Of a DNA stretch of 64,000 nt, positions 12,564 to 24,640 are shown one piece after another. This stretch comes from Marchantia polymorpha subsp. ruderalis (lineage: Eukaryota; Streptophyta; Marchantiopsida; Marchantiales; Marchantiaceae), in contig AP031357.1 in NCBI GenBank assembly GCA_037833965.1, positions 22,774,001-22,838,000 on the forward strand, given 5' to 3'. The translations under genes and the position numbers were made by a program. Every line of letters starts with the position of its first letter. Within the stretch, counting starts at the first letter, position 1. The notes beneath the pieces were generated by a model. The model had not been told where the DNA came from. It saw only the letters and a program-made list of their open reading frames with translations, and did no database searches.

Positions 12564-14100
12564 TTGAAGACACGTGCACTAAAGTAGAGTTTTTCGGTCT
12601 GATAGGTAGAGTTTTGTCCAAGGATATCTGTTTCAGCGAGATCCCTTTGGTAGCGACATTTTCTTAGGCAGCATGAGCTCGAAACCGAGCATGAGGGAGG
12701 AATTTTTGCTAGAGACCCAGCAGAGTACGATCAACGCCACAATACTCGTAGAGTGCCCTCAGATTGTTTACAACTGGAGTCGCTCCAGACATGCAAGGGA
12801 TAATACCGATCAGCACACGGTTTGCAGTGTAGATTCGTAGTACCATGTGCCAGTGTACCATTTATATGTTAACGCCACTTTTCAGCAAGCGCTGAATAAA
12901 TAACGAAGATTCTCATGAAGGAGGTCATTGAGTCCTCTCTAGCCGAGCAGGTATCTCTAGGAGTGGGAACCCTCCGATGTTCTAAACAAGTACTGCACCG
13001 CAGACTTGAGGTGTCGTGGAGAATGTAATAACGATCAGGTCTAGCTTTAGCTCCTGCACTGACTGTGACCTCTACATGGGAGAGGAGCAGTAGTAGAAGA
13101 CGACCAGTATCCTTCATGTACAATTCATCAAAGACATTTGAGTCAACACTTACTGTAAGGATATGATATTATTCTACGGGAGGACTGTACTACGTATATA
13201 TGATTGTTCAATCATGACATTGAGTATATTTGATACGGTTGCCATTCTCGTCCAATAATTGCATGGCATACAGTTGTGGTAACAGAAGGATGCAAAATAA
13301 CGTTTCGACGTATAACAACGATGATTTGGCCTCACCGTCGTACAATCCTGATGACCGATGAGTGCTTCTTTATGCCAGCTATCCAAAGCACACTAAGTTT
13401 CCTCACCGGCGTGAAAACCATGAAGAATTTATTGTCGCCTTGTGATCAGGATATTTGTCCAGTACGCAAGTTGTTCTTTCCTTTGCTCCACGTCAAACAA
13501 CATGTTTCTCAGGTCCTATATTATGATGAGAAATTGTCCTGAATGTGCTCAATTGCGTATGAACACAGCTTAGATTAAGCAATGCCGTGCTTTCAGCACC
13601 TGGATACATGACTAGGAACTAAATAACAGCATCCAGTCTTACTATCATCAGCAGATCCACGACTATGTGTGTTTGCTTTGCGTTATTCTGCGAACATGAG
13701 TTGAACGCATCATGCGCAGACAGTTCTCCCTAATTCCATTGTTTCCAAGTTGAAACATTCTCATACCCTTGAATTCTATATCCGTTTCATCGTTACTTCC
13801 CTTTCAGGAATCAAACCGCCGCATCAATTTGGAATACGATGTGGATTGCTGGGCCGTCTCAATCCGAAACTTCGTCCGCATAAGTTCCAAAGCAAAAGTT
13901 AATTTTTTGCTGTAGAATTAGATTTTGGAACTAAACGTGGATACGCCACCAGTTTTCGTAAGGAGGAAAAGTATCCATTTACGAAAACATCAAAATTCAC
14001 CAATGATTGCTCGCTTCATCGTGAAAACTATCTACATAATTTGCAACTTTGAGTTCTCGTCGTCGCAACTCGAAATATGAGTGTCAACGGTGCCTGCTTT
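12564..14100. other. P5CS 3' flank and gene-free sequence
   Basis: The P5CS 3' untranslated region must begin here; its end cannot be fixed, since AATAAA-like stretches (for example near 12894) are not decisive. Beyond about 13.2 kb only short frames occur on both strands and none is recognisable. Confidence 0.5.
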
Positions 14101-16280
14101 TTTCCCTTGCCCGGACTCGTACTTTTCAACTTAAATCATGAGCGAGATTAAATCTCCACCAAATTGATTCATCCATTTTGGTCAATTTAGCTTTATAATG
14201 TAGTACTTTATAAAGCTAAATTTAGTCCACTACTTACTGTTTACAAAATTTGCAATCAAAAATTCTAATATCGATCATGATTAAATTAATATCAATAAAC
14301 ATAGATAGAAATAAAAATTAAATTAAAGTTTTTCTTACAACTTGTATAATTTTAGAAATTACATAGTATTAAATGCTTCAATCTAGATAACGTATGCCAA
14401 GCTTTATCTTGCATCGTAATTGTATTCAAGAAGCACCAACAATTTAAATATCAACAAATCGGCAGAACATTTTCCATCATATCTAAATAAATGCTAAATA
14501 TGATACAGTACAATCTAATTGTAATCCATAGCATATTTATTGGTGAAAAACAACAGAATTAAAAATTTAAAAGAAATATTTATACATAAATGATTTATTT
14601 CTACTTGAGCATTCTTTTATCAACTTTCATAAAAATGAATTTAAACTAAAGTTTCTATCATGTCTTTAATATTTTTTGTTTCAAATATAATATAGTAATA
14701 TTTTAATAGGAAAATATATATTTGGTACTTTGATAAAAATAAGCACCAAATAAGCTAATTTATATATAAATTTAGTACAATTTGAATATTTTCGCTTAAA
14801 TTTTACTCTCTTAGAATCAAATTTTTCGTAGCGTATCATCAAGAATTCAAAAGAAACAAGCCTTTTTTCTTATATCTATTTTTTACAATCAGAGATCAAA
14901 ATATACACAAAAATAAGTGTACATCAAATGAAATAATTTGAAAAGAAAGAATTATTTATTTAAAGCAATGATCCATGTAAGATTTAATGTCATTGAAAAA
15001 TACGATTTTTAGGCCTAAATATTACATAATTTTTAAAGTAAAAAATTAAACATTACACTTTTGAGCTGTTTTGTTGGTAAAAATTCTATTTTTTGTATGA
15101 AAAATTAGTTGAAAAATCAAAAAATAGTACAAGAATATAAAATTTTTGATATGGATAAAAATAGTAATTTATAAAAAAAATTGTAATACCTTGCACAAAA
15201 CTTGTATTTGAAAAAGTTAGATTTAATGTTTTATATTTGAGAATATCAATTTTGTTGAATTTTGAAAAAAATTATTCTTTAAAAATTAAAATTTTCTACT
15301 TTTGAAATTATTTGTTTGGTTTTATATTGTTTAAAATGTCTAGTGAATCGGAATAGATATAATATTTTTAAGGGCTATTGTTCTTAAACTTTATCAATTT
15401 CTATTATACTAAATATATGCAATTTATTTGATATTTAAATTTGAATTTTATTTTATTAAAATGTTCAAAACCTTTCACATTACCTTAAATATCATGATGA
15501 TTGGATGTAAGTTTAGTTTAATACTTTTGTTTCATAATAATTTTTTTAAATATTATTTTTAGAAAAATATGGGGGTAAATTGTTAAAAAATATTTTTTCA
15601 AATTTTTAAATAAAAATTTATGATTTAATTAAATATTTCCCTTTGAGAATATTTTAAAATTGAATATTTAAGTAATTTTATGGTTCAAAATAATAATAAT
15701 AATTTTTAATATTTAGTTCTGATTTTTTTTAATAATTAAATAAAAGAATGATTCGAAAATATTTACATTTTCCAAGCTACTTATTAAATATAAAGAGTTT
15801 GGTTTTATCAAATTTAATGCAAATTTAAATTTTTATGAGTGTAAACTAGTCTATTATCAATTTTCTCAATTCGCGCTATATTTCTTGCTGTCTTACGTTC
15901 TTGAAGTCCAGATTTATATAGACCCGCTCTAAATTTTCTTAGTAAATATATAATCCAAAAGATGATTATCTTTTGATCAAAGTAAAAGATTTCATCACAC
16001 GGGTTTGTGTGTGTGGTTGTATGTAAATATATAAATTTATTTATATATTCATTTTACCTGTGACATTAAGATAACAGATCAACTAAGGTTTGTTTAGTTT
16101 AATATTCAACTTGAATTTTACATTCTGAATTTTTGTAATCTTAGTCTGGAGCACTATTCAGAATGTTCTTGAAAATCTACACAAAGTGCACAATTGGAAG
16201 TAAATTACATACAAAAATTGTAATTGAATTTTTGCATTCTTCGTATCCCGTAAGTCTCCTGCATGAAATTATTACACATG
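14100..16280. other. Very AT-rich gene-free block
   Basis: About 2.2 kb consists mostly of A and T homopolymer-like runs, with no open frame of 60 codons. I see no terminal repeats or transposon protein motifs. It resembles the other AT-rich blocks in this window (26.7-29.6, 34.5-36.1, 49.9-53.6 kb), which are probably decayed transposable elements. Confidence 0.6.
14184..14222. repeat. 15-bp perfect inverted repeat
   Basis: The arms 14184-14198 (AATTTAGCTTTATAA) and 14208-14222 are exact reverse complements around a nine-base loop. It lies at the left edge of the AT-rich block. It could be a small hairpin of a decayed element; in such AT-rich DNA a chance origin is possible, though 15 matched pairs is long. 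Confidence 0.6.
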
Positions 16281-17600
16281 ACATTACGTGATGTCAACAA
16301 GCTGTAGAAGACATGTGAAACAAATGGATCTAATTAATCATTTTGAGTTTCTTACTCAGCTTATATTTGTATGTGTCTCCAGGATATCCAAACTTGTAGC
16401 ATATACTGTATATGATATGGGGATGCTGGATATGATATACAACATCCCCGTAGTTGCTACAGCTGCAATCTGCAAAATGGATAGGACAAAAACATTGGCC
16501 AAACAAAAAATATTGTATATGCATGCACATGGATTACAAAAATCAACACAGGTATGTCACTTCGGATGCACGGAGCCTAAAATCTGCAGCACACGTATGA
16601 TTCTCCATCGTTGTGCATGCATGTATCATAAAGACGGAAGAGCTACGCATTTATAGTATTCATTATTCTAAAAATTGAGGTATCAAATGTAAGTACCTGT
16701 GATGGTGTATGTCATATATGTTCATTGAGTAACAGTGAATTACAATAGCTGATGTTGATTCCGTATTTTTCAATATCTTAATTGTGAGCATTGTTTGCTT
16801 TTAGATTTACAGGTCTAGCTTTCAGTTGCAAAATTCAGTGAACTCAGTGAAATTCAGTGATATAACCAAACGCTTGAAGTCTACATGAGCAGTCTGTTAC
16901 TTTCCTCGAATTTCGATTTCGATACTTTTCACATTATATCTTTCCATGATATATTACATTATTCTTCCAAACGCATTAGATCCACGAATCTCATTTCCTA
17001 CTTCAGGGCTGGCAATCACGGGTTCCCGCCTCTTGCATGGGACAAAATGAAGGTCAACTACCAACGGCTAAATTAGCCGGCGGGGCAACTTTCTCCTTTC
17101 TCTAATTTAGTAATGGACACTCTCTCGCTAAAGAGTGGAGGACAGCGCAGCAAGCAATCCCTGTCGAGCTTCCCGTACATGCCCTTATTGACATACATCT
17201 GGACGAAATGTATGCCTTTCCCATCGGAGGTCCTGCAGAAGTTGCGAAAATTAACAGGTTCCAATTTCCAGCTATCTACCTTGTCGTCGAATGAAATAAA
17301 GAATAATAATGCACATATGCCAATAACTACATGCAGGATGGTTACAAAAAAAGGATCTCGTTAATTCGTTTGTCTCAGCTTACTCCAGAAGATATCATCA
17401 GAAAAACAGAGCGTGAAGAAAGAAGGATATATTACGAGAGGAGCCAAAAATATTCCAGAACAAAAAGACGACCCGCACCCCGTACACAGATCCAATAATG
17501 TTCAACAGGCAGTCAATGTCGCAAACATGCGAGCTTCGCAACGGATAATCGGTGCCCCGGGACTTGTGGCCGGGTGGCGGGCTGGGACTCGGCGAGTCAG
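16281..17600. other. Gene-free stretch before the receptor-kinase leader
   Basis: The longest frame (16288-16656, plus) has an unremarkable composition with scattered Cys and His and no recognisable motif, and it is overlapped by another frame on the minus strand. Nothing else is supported. The right end may contain distal promoter sequence for the receptor kinase. Confidence 0.45.
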
Positions 17601-18930
17601 ACAGTAAAACGATAAAATGCACTTAAAAAAATGGTGGCAGTCAATCAGCGAATTCCCAGGCCTCGGAGTGGCCGTCGTCACACGTCATCTACGGGCCACG
17701 ACGACGACGACGACGACGACAGGGTAGAGAACAAAAGTCCTCGCGCGAAGAAATACCGTTGAGAGAAGCCAAAAGAGAAATCGAGGAGAAATCGTCGCTC
17801 CCACTGGATGGCATTGTGGAGGATAGGCCGTCGGCTGTGGGCCAGGTCCGAAAGTCCACCCCGATCGGGACGATCTGCGAGAGAGAGAGGAGTGTTTGGC
17901 GATGGACGGAGCTGGAGCTGGAGCTGGAAGAGAAGGAGGAGGAGGGAGGGGGAGAGGGACCAGAGGAGAGTGAGTGGGTGGCAGGCAATGCTCTGCTTGC
18001 CCCGTTCCGAGCCCTCGATCGTCCGACCAGCGAAGATGATGACGACCTGGGAGTCTCACTGCGACGCAGAGGGGGCGTCTGACTCTCTGGGAGTCTGTCG
18101 CCCTCTCCCCCATTCCCCCCTCCCCCTCCTCTCTCTCTCTCTCTTCCTCTCTCTGGGTGCGCTGGCTGGCTGGCTGCTGGTGCCTCTGGGTTCGTCTGAC
18201 ACCAGCCAGAGCCGTATGCTGTAGAATTGGGCTCGCTCGAGCCTCACCAGTTGTAGGCTGGCTGGCCTGGTTGGTTGGCTGGCCCGGAGCTCAGCAGCTC
18301 AGCTCAGATCAGCTCTGTTCTACTCTGAGCGAATCCTCGAGCCGAGCTGCCCCCTCTCGCCTCGCCGAACGTATTCCCATCTCCGGTGTTCATGGTTCTT
18401 CCTTCCACTCATTTATAATCTTTGCCTACTCCGCCCTCCTACGTACCAGCAGCGCAGCGCTGCGTTGCTGCTGCTGCTGCTTCTATTTCTGCTGCTCGAG
18501 CGAGAAGGCGCATTTCCATTCCCTCAGCCCACAGTACAGTACGCCAAAATAAAGGCATTGCCCTCTGCACAAATGCGAATGATTCATCCCCAACGTCTTT
18601 CCTATTATCGCTCGTCTCGGATGCTCTAAGGCCCCCCTTTCTCCTCCTCCATATGCGGGAGCAATAGAGAGAGAGAGAGCGAGAGCGAGAGCGAGTGACG
18701 GGATTTTCCTCATAGTTTAAGCTAGTGCTCTGGAGGAGCAGCAGTGGTGGTGGTGGTGGTGGTGGACTGTACATTGTTGCTGGGAGCTGCTGCTGCTGCT
18801 GCCTGCCTGCAGCATCGGAAGCATTGGATCACTGACACGCAGTTGAGGACGGTGGGCGAGCTCGGGCCATACTGTCTCGGTACATACAGTGTTCGGGTAC
18901 TGTGTATGGCAATTTGCCAGCAGTTTGTTG

Positions 18931-19012
18931 GGTAGAGCAGAGCAGAGCAGAGCGGGAGCAGAGCAGAGGAGAGCAGGCCGCAGCAGGAGCAGCAGCGGCA
19001 GCAGCAGCAGAT
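18931..19012 (+). repeat. AGAGC/GCAGCA purine-rich microsatellite-like tract
   Basis: Repeated AGAGC units (18934-18975) grade into GCAGCAG units (18980-19008). They are imperfect and strongly strand-biased toward purines, lying in the putative leader of the receptor kinase. It is probably length-variable; any regulatory role is unknown. Confidence 0.7.
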
Positions 19013-19164
19013 AATATACACAAGAGCGGAGTCGGACTGGACTGACCGAAAGTGGCGCACCATCGCTTCTGCTTCTGCCGCAATATATCGACCAGCGGTG
19101 TGGCGTGCCTGCATCGACTGCGCGATATTTCTCTTCACCGTCGCGCCTACTCTCCTCCCACCGC

Positions 19165-19217
19165 CCCTCTACAGCTCTCTCCCTCTCTCCCTCCCTCTCT
19201 CTCCCTCTCTCTCTCCC
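19165..19217 (+). repeat. CT-rich pyrimidine tract in the leader
   Basis: An almost pure pyrimidine run on the plus strand is made of CCCTCTCT-type units. If transcribed, it would be a CU-rich leader element. No other signal is visible in it. Confidence 0.7.
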
Positions 19218-19810
19218 AACTTCCCTCCCCCTACTTGCTGTCTGCCATCGACAATGTGGAGAATTACAGGCCGAGGATTCTGAGCGTGAACTCTTTCGCG
19301 GGCCAGAACCGTAAGCGCGAAGCAGTGGGATGCTTTTCGTCCCACCTGTTCATGTCTGATACCTCCTTCCCTCCCTCGGGCAGCTCAAGCAAAAGAGACT
19401 CGCGAAGCACAGCAGCTCAGAAGCGGGAAGCTTCAGCTGCGGCTGTAGCTTGAGCTCTAGCTCTGGCTCTGGCTCTTTCGATCAGGATAATGTTCTCGCT
19501 GTCAGACTTCGTACCCTTGAAGCGCTCGAGTCCGGAGCAGTAATCGTGCCCGCGAGCATTTGCCTCTTCGCTCGAATCGTGTCGTGGAGGCGAGCTCGGT
19601 CGAGCGGAGGAGGAGAGAGGGCGGGAAAGGAAAGAAGGTCGGAGCGAGAGAGATTCGTGCGTGGGCTCGGGGACTACGAATGCAGAGGAGGACGGCGAGG
19701 AGGGCGGCGCAGTAGGAGTGGACTGATCGTGATCACTTCTCCCGGCGAGCAGCCAGCAGCAGCATTGGCCAGGGAGCGCAAGAAGGGAGTGCTCGAGCTC
19801 GAGCTGGAGC

Positions 19811-19882
19811 ATGAGCATGGGACTCTCTCGGGCTCTCGATGAGTCGCAGCGACGAGGCTCTTCTGTGCGGAGACGAGAGTGA
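19811..19882 (+). promoter_or_regulatory. 23-codon upstream ORF before the receptor-kinase start
   Basis: An ATG at 19811 opens a 23-codon frame ending in TGA at 19880-19882, 40 bases before the proposed main ATG at 19923 and in a different frame. If it is in the mature transcript it may limit main-frame translation. It also makes re-initiation at one of the several in-frame Met codons of the kinase possible. Confidence 0.35.
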
Positions 19883-19922
19883 GGGAGAGGGAGAGGGAGA
19901 GGGAGCGAAGGCAGATGTTTGA

Positions 19923-22900
19923 ATGGCTCTGAGAATGGCTCGGCGGCGCGAAGGAGAGATGACGCAGATGTGTTCAGCCGGGGGGAGGGGCGTGGGATGC
20001 CGTGGGCTCGGACAAGGCAGCTCAATGTGCTGCTGCTGCTGGAACCTCGCGGTCGGGGTCTTCTTGCTGCTGCTGCTGCTGGCGAGCGGGGCCGCGGGCT
20101 CGGGGATGCGGAGCGGCAATGCGCCTCGAATCAGCGACGAAGTGATGGCGTTGTTGGTGTTCAAGGCCGGGGTCATCGACCCGAACTCGGTCCTGAGCTC
20201 GTGGAATGACATCGACATGGATCCGTGTCACTGGACGGGCATTACCTGCAGCTCGGCCACGGGAAGAGTGACGGACATCACGCTCGTGGGGCTATCGCTC
20301 TCGGGGACCATCGCCCGAGCGCTCGTGAAGCTCGAAGAGCTGCAGACGCTCACTCTGGCCAACAACAACTTCACTGGCCCATTGAATGGCGAGCTGGCCG
20401 AATTCTCGGACTTGAAGGTGCTGAATGTGAGCCACAACGCGCTCTCGGGCAGCATTCCGGCCTCGTTCGGAAGCGCCGGCAATCTCTACGCCCTCGACCT
20501 CTCCAACAACGCCTTCACTGGAACTCTGCCGCCGGAGCTCTTCTCTTACAACTGCCAGAGCTTGCGCATCGTGTCCGTCTCGGTGAACTCTTTGGAGGGC
20601 CCCATTCCCGCCTCCATCGGCTCGTGCTTCGAAGTTCAGAGTCTCAACTTCTCCTACAACTCGCTGTCGGGAAAAATTCCCGACGGCATTTGGGCTCTCG
20701 AGAGTCTCCTGGACATCGATCTCTCGTTCAACTTACTGACGGGGCAAATTCCAGTGGGAGTCGGGTTCCTGAAAAATCTCACCAGTCTCCGCCTCCAGAG
20801 CAACAACCTGTCCGGTGGGGTCCCGGCTGAGCTCGGGAACTGTGGCCTTCTGGAGCACTTGGTTCTCAACAACAACTCCTTGATCGGCGAGCTGCCCATT
20901 CAGCTGGGCAACTTGAAGTCTTTGGTCACTTTCAATGTCCGCGACAACTTCCTGTCAGGCAGCGTGCCGAGCTGGGTGGTGAACATGACGTTCATCAGGG
21001 AGCTGAATTTGGCCAGTAATGGATTCAGTGGGCAGATTCCTTCTTTCATCGGTTTTCTGTACCAGCTATCATCGATCGACCTGAGCGCCAACAATTTCTC
21101 TGGCCCTGTGCCGCATGAGATGATGACCCTACAAAACTTACAGTACGTTTCCTTATCGGATAACTCTCTCACCGGAGTCATTCCTCCCTTCCTCAGTGGA
21201 TGCGGATCACTCCTGTCTATTGACCTGTCCAGGAACTTGTTCGACGGCTCGTTTCCGGCCCAGATCATGTCTTGTTCCAACTTGCAGCATATCAATCTCG
21301 CGGAAAACATGTTGTCGTCCTCTGTTCCCGAGGAAATTGGATTTATGCCCGGCCTGCAGCTTCTGGACGTGAGTTCGAACCAGCTTCTGGGGCCTATTCC
21401 CAGTACCTTGGGCAATGCCACTCAGATCCGTGTCCTTCGCCTACAGAGGAATAACTTCAGTGGCCCCATTCCTGCCGAGCTTGGAAACTCCACGCTTCTA
21501 ATCGAATTGTAAGTTGGACTATCTGACTTTTGCCCACTACATATATCGGCCATTACCAGCTGCTAACCATGACTGTTTCCCAAGTTGTTAAATTCCAGTA
21601 GGCACTTCTTGCTATCAGTATTCATGTCTCTGACCTCATTCTAGTGATTCCGATGCACTGCTGTATGACGTCGTCCGTCATGAGGAAGATTTTATATAAC
21701 CCGGTGTCGTTGGCCTGATACCCTTAGTCGAAGTGTAAGTGTTGCTACATTCATCTGACAGGTCTCCAGTAGGGGGGCTGTGGGTGCCCATCTCACATCT
21801 TTACGTTTTATCATCCCCTGAATGAATGTCGCATGTGTCTGTCTGCATTAGAGCTGATACAAAATGACGGCTCGTCTTTGCTTTCTTAAGCTGATCTCGG
21901 GATGATTACACATGTCCTTCCCACCCTATTCTCTCAAGGGCGTCGCATGAGAAGGGAATTCGGGCAGCTTCGAAGTATCAGGATACCAAGTTCAGGTTTT
22001 AGAGTAGTTTCCCAGTGGCCTAGTTCCGGTTCGAGTTACTTTTCATTTGCTATGACTGCAGTTGGCACGTTTGGATTGAAGCATTAACCGATTCTTCCAT
22101 GCAGAAATTTGTCGGAGAACAACTTGAGTGGACCGATTCCGCTGGAACTAGGCAAACTCGCAGATCTCGAGATGCTCGACTTGTCCCACAACTCATTCTC
22201 AGGCGTTATACCGGAGGGCTTGGGACTGCTCACAAAACTGGTCGTCATAGATGTGTCACACAATCAGCTGCAGGGCCCTATTCCAACGGATGGCATATTC
22301 AGTCAGATGAACACTACTGCATTTGAGCAAAACGCGGGATTGTGCGGAACAGCTGTGAATATCTCTTGTACCACTTTCCCCAACCCATTGATCATAGACC
22401 CGAATGACCCCAACGCCATACCAGGCACTCTTTCTCCTCTGTTTAGAAGCAAGCGCAGCCAAACTATACTCAGTGTGTCTGCAATCACTGCCATATCTGC
22501 GGCAGCTGCCATAGCTTTAGGGGTGATCATGGTGACACTTTTGAATATGTATGCTCAAACAAGGCGTAGGTCCAACATCTTCACAATCGACAGCGATCCT
22601 CAATCTCCATCTGCTGCCGAGATGGCCATGGGAAAACTGGTCATGTTCACCAGGCGTTCTGACCCCAAGTCGGATGATTGGATGGCGAGCGCTCATGCAA
22701 TTCTGAACAAGGATTGTGAAATCGGACGAGGAGGGTTTGGCACAGTGTTCAAGGCCATATTAGCACACGGAGAGACTGTGGCAGTGAAGAAGCTAATGGT
22801 CCAAAGTCTGGTGAAGTCCCAGGGAGAATTTGAAAAGGTAGTGCATATGCTTGGAAACGTGAAGCATCCCAATCTAGTGGGCTTGCAGGGCTACTACTGG

Positions 22901-23560
22901 ACCGATCAGCTGCAGCTTTTGGTCTATGACTATGTCCCAAATGGAAACCTGTACTCTCAGCTGCATGAGAGAAGAGAAGACGAGCCTCCTCTAAGCTGGC
23001 GACTTAGATTCAGAATTGCCTTGGGTACTGCCTTGGGTCTTGCTCATCTCCACCATGGATGTGTACCGTCGCTGATACATTATGATGTGAAGTCCAGCAA
23101 TGTCCTGCTAGATGATGAGTATGAAGCGCGAATATCAGATTACTCACTTGCCAAGCTCCTACCCAAGCTCGACACGTATGTGATGAGCAGCAAGATGCAG
23201 AGTGCACTTGGGTACATGGCTCCTGAGTTCGCTTGCCAGAGTCTCAAGATTACGGAGAAATGTGATGTGTACGGTTTCGGGGTCCTGCTGCTGGAGCTCG
23301 TCACTGGCAGAAGGCCGGTGGAGTACATGGAGGATGATGTGGTGATTCTGTGTGATTTTGTCCGTGCTCTGCTGGACGAAGGGCGGGCACTGAGCTGTGT
23401 CGACTCTAAACTACTGAGCTTCCCCGAGGATGAGGTTCTTCCGATCATCAAGCTAGGATTAATCTGCACGTCGCAGGTTCCTTCCAACAGGCCTTCGATG
23501 GCAGAGGTTGTTCAGATTTTGGAGCTGATCAGGCCACTAGTGGAAAGCAGAGGATCATGA
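19923..23560 (+). CDS. Leucine-rich repeat receptor-like kinase, atypical non-RD kinase (PXC2/At3g28040-like)
   Basis: A plasma-membrane receptor kinase of the LRR clade that includes Arabidopsis PXC2. Exons 19923-21508 and 22105-23560 join in phase to give 1013 residues. In order: a basic and Cys-rich N-terminus, a signal-peptide-like hydrophobic run (about 41-58), an LRR cap with DPCHWTGITC (about 100-109), about 20 LRRs, a Cys pair near CGTAVNISC, a membrane helix (about 649-679) and a kinase domain. The kinase has GRGGFG (736-741), Lys757 in VAVKK, HYD (Asp856) in place of HRD, and DYS (874-876) in place of DFG. The phosphate-anchoring Asp is kept but the Gly is lost, so activity may be weak or absent. 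Close seed-plant relatives, as I recall them, also lack a canonical HRD. The start is uncertain: Met5, 13, 16 or 35 are in frame, and Met35 would give a more usual signal peptide. Confidence 0.92.
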
Positions 23561-24640
23561 TTAGTATGCCCAGCTTCGTCCAAACTCCTCTGAGCACGTC
23601 CGTAGTAGTACCACGAGCATCTTTCAGCTCCGTCGACCTAGAGGTATATATTTTGTGCAGCTTAGGTGATCACCTTGCGAGGTCTAAATTTAATTCGGTG
23701 CTTGGGCTTTGAAATGAGCAACTGGTTTTCTAGCTCCGCCAGTTCATTGATTCCACAGAGAAATAGAGCTTTGTTTGAACTTTCTCTTTCAAAGCACATG
23801 CACCTCTGATCCGATCAAAGCCACTATATGTGGTTCACAAGATACACAATACAGCAGACCATATGTCACAGTTGCTGTGTGTACCAAAAGATTCGAAGGG
23901 TGTTCATCGTGTTGTCACCCTTGAAACTGTAAACTTTTGTGTATTTTCCTTATGAGTCCACCGATTTTCGTCTAAATTGTCCACTACAAACTCATGTGAT
24001 TGCTGCTCACGATTTCTTGGTAGCCACACTCTGTCGGCATGAGGTGTATACGACTTCCATACGAGTCAGGTCCTTGGTCTTGGAACATTCTGCAGCGAAA
24101 ATACTTTTCAATTTATAGCTTTTTCGATGTGCGTGATCGACCGCGTGACCATCAAATCTCGTTGGTAACCAACTTGTTACGAGTTCAGACTCCATCACAC
24201 ATGCGTCAATTAGGAAATATGTTGTCAGATGCAGATTCCAAGCTTTCCAGTAAGTATCTCAACAATTAGAACTGAGTGGGTTCTGCCCACCAACAGTCGC
24301 ACTTCTGCGCTATCATGGAAAGCTGATATACAGTCCAGATACCACTTTGGACCTGTGCGACCACTCTTCGGTGGTTGGGTTTGGGGTTCAGTGTAGTTAG
24401 GTGGAAAGAGAACCTTGACCGAATGTCGCACCTCTTGATCTGATCACAGTTAACGTAGTTGATTTAAGAGATTCTTTTATATAGGGTGGTTGTAATCAAT
24501 TTTCATAACGATATCGTTCCGTCTGATACGGAGGTTTCAACTTCGAGTATGGACTCAACCATCTATCAGAGCACCTGGTGAAAGAAGGTGAGAATGAGAC
24601 CCTCCAAACTCCGGAGCTAGATGGCTAGCTAGTCAGTGAT
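23561..24640. other. Receptor-kinase 3' flank
   Basis: This must contain the receptor-kinase 3' untranslated region. Short frames here overlap on both strands and have no family features. No polyadenylation signal can be chosen with confidence. Confidence 0.45.

Larger units (their letters stand above)
17601..19922 (+). promoter_or_regulatory. GC-rich low-complexity promoter/5' leader of the LRR receptor kinase
   Basis: The composition shifts sharply to GC-rich, low-complexity DNA: CGA/CGT triplet runs at 17698-17725, CT runs at 18121-18155, GA runs at 18667-18694, GTG repeats near 18745, CTG repeats near 18465 and 18787, AGAGC/GCAG repeats at 18931-19012, and CCCTCT repeats at 19170-19216. 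Long frames on both strands here are by-products of these repeats. Long CT-rich leaders of this kind are typical of some bryophyte signalling genes. The transcription start and any leader intron cannot be placed. Confidence 0.5.

Noticed and set aside
16288-16656. 122-codon plus-strand frame with scattered Cys/His
   Set aside because: No recognisable motif, no splice partners, overlapped by a minus-strand frame in AT-rich DNA.
17685-18113. Long overlapping frames on both strands in the GC-rich leader (also 19417-20025 and 19733-20218, minus)
   Set aside because: They are Ser/Pro/Arg-rich products of CT, GA and triplet repeats or shadows of the receptor-kinase start, with no independent protein features.
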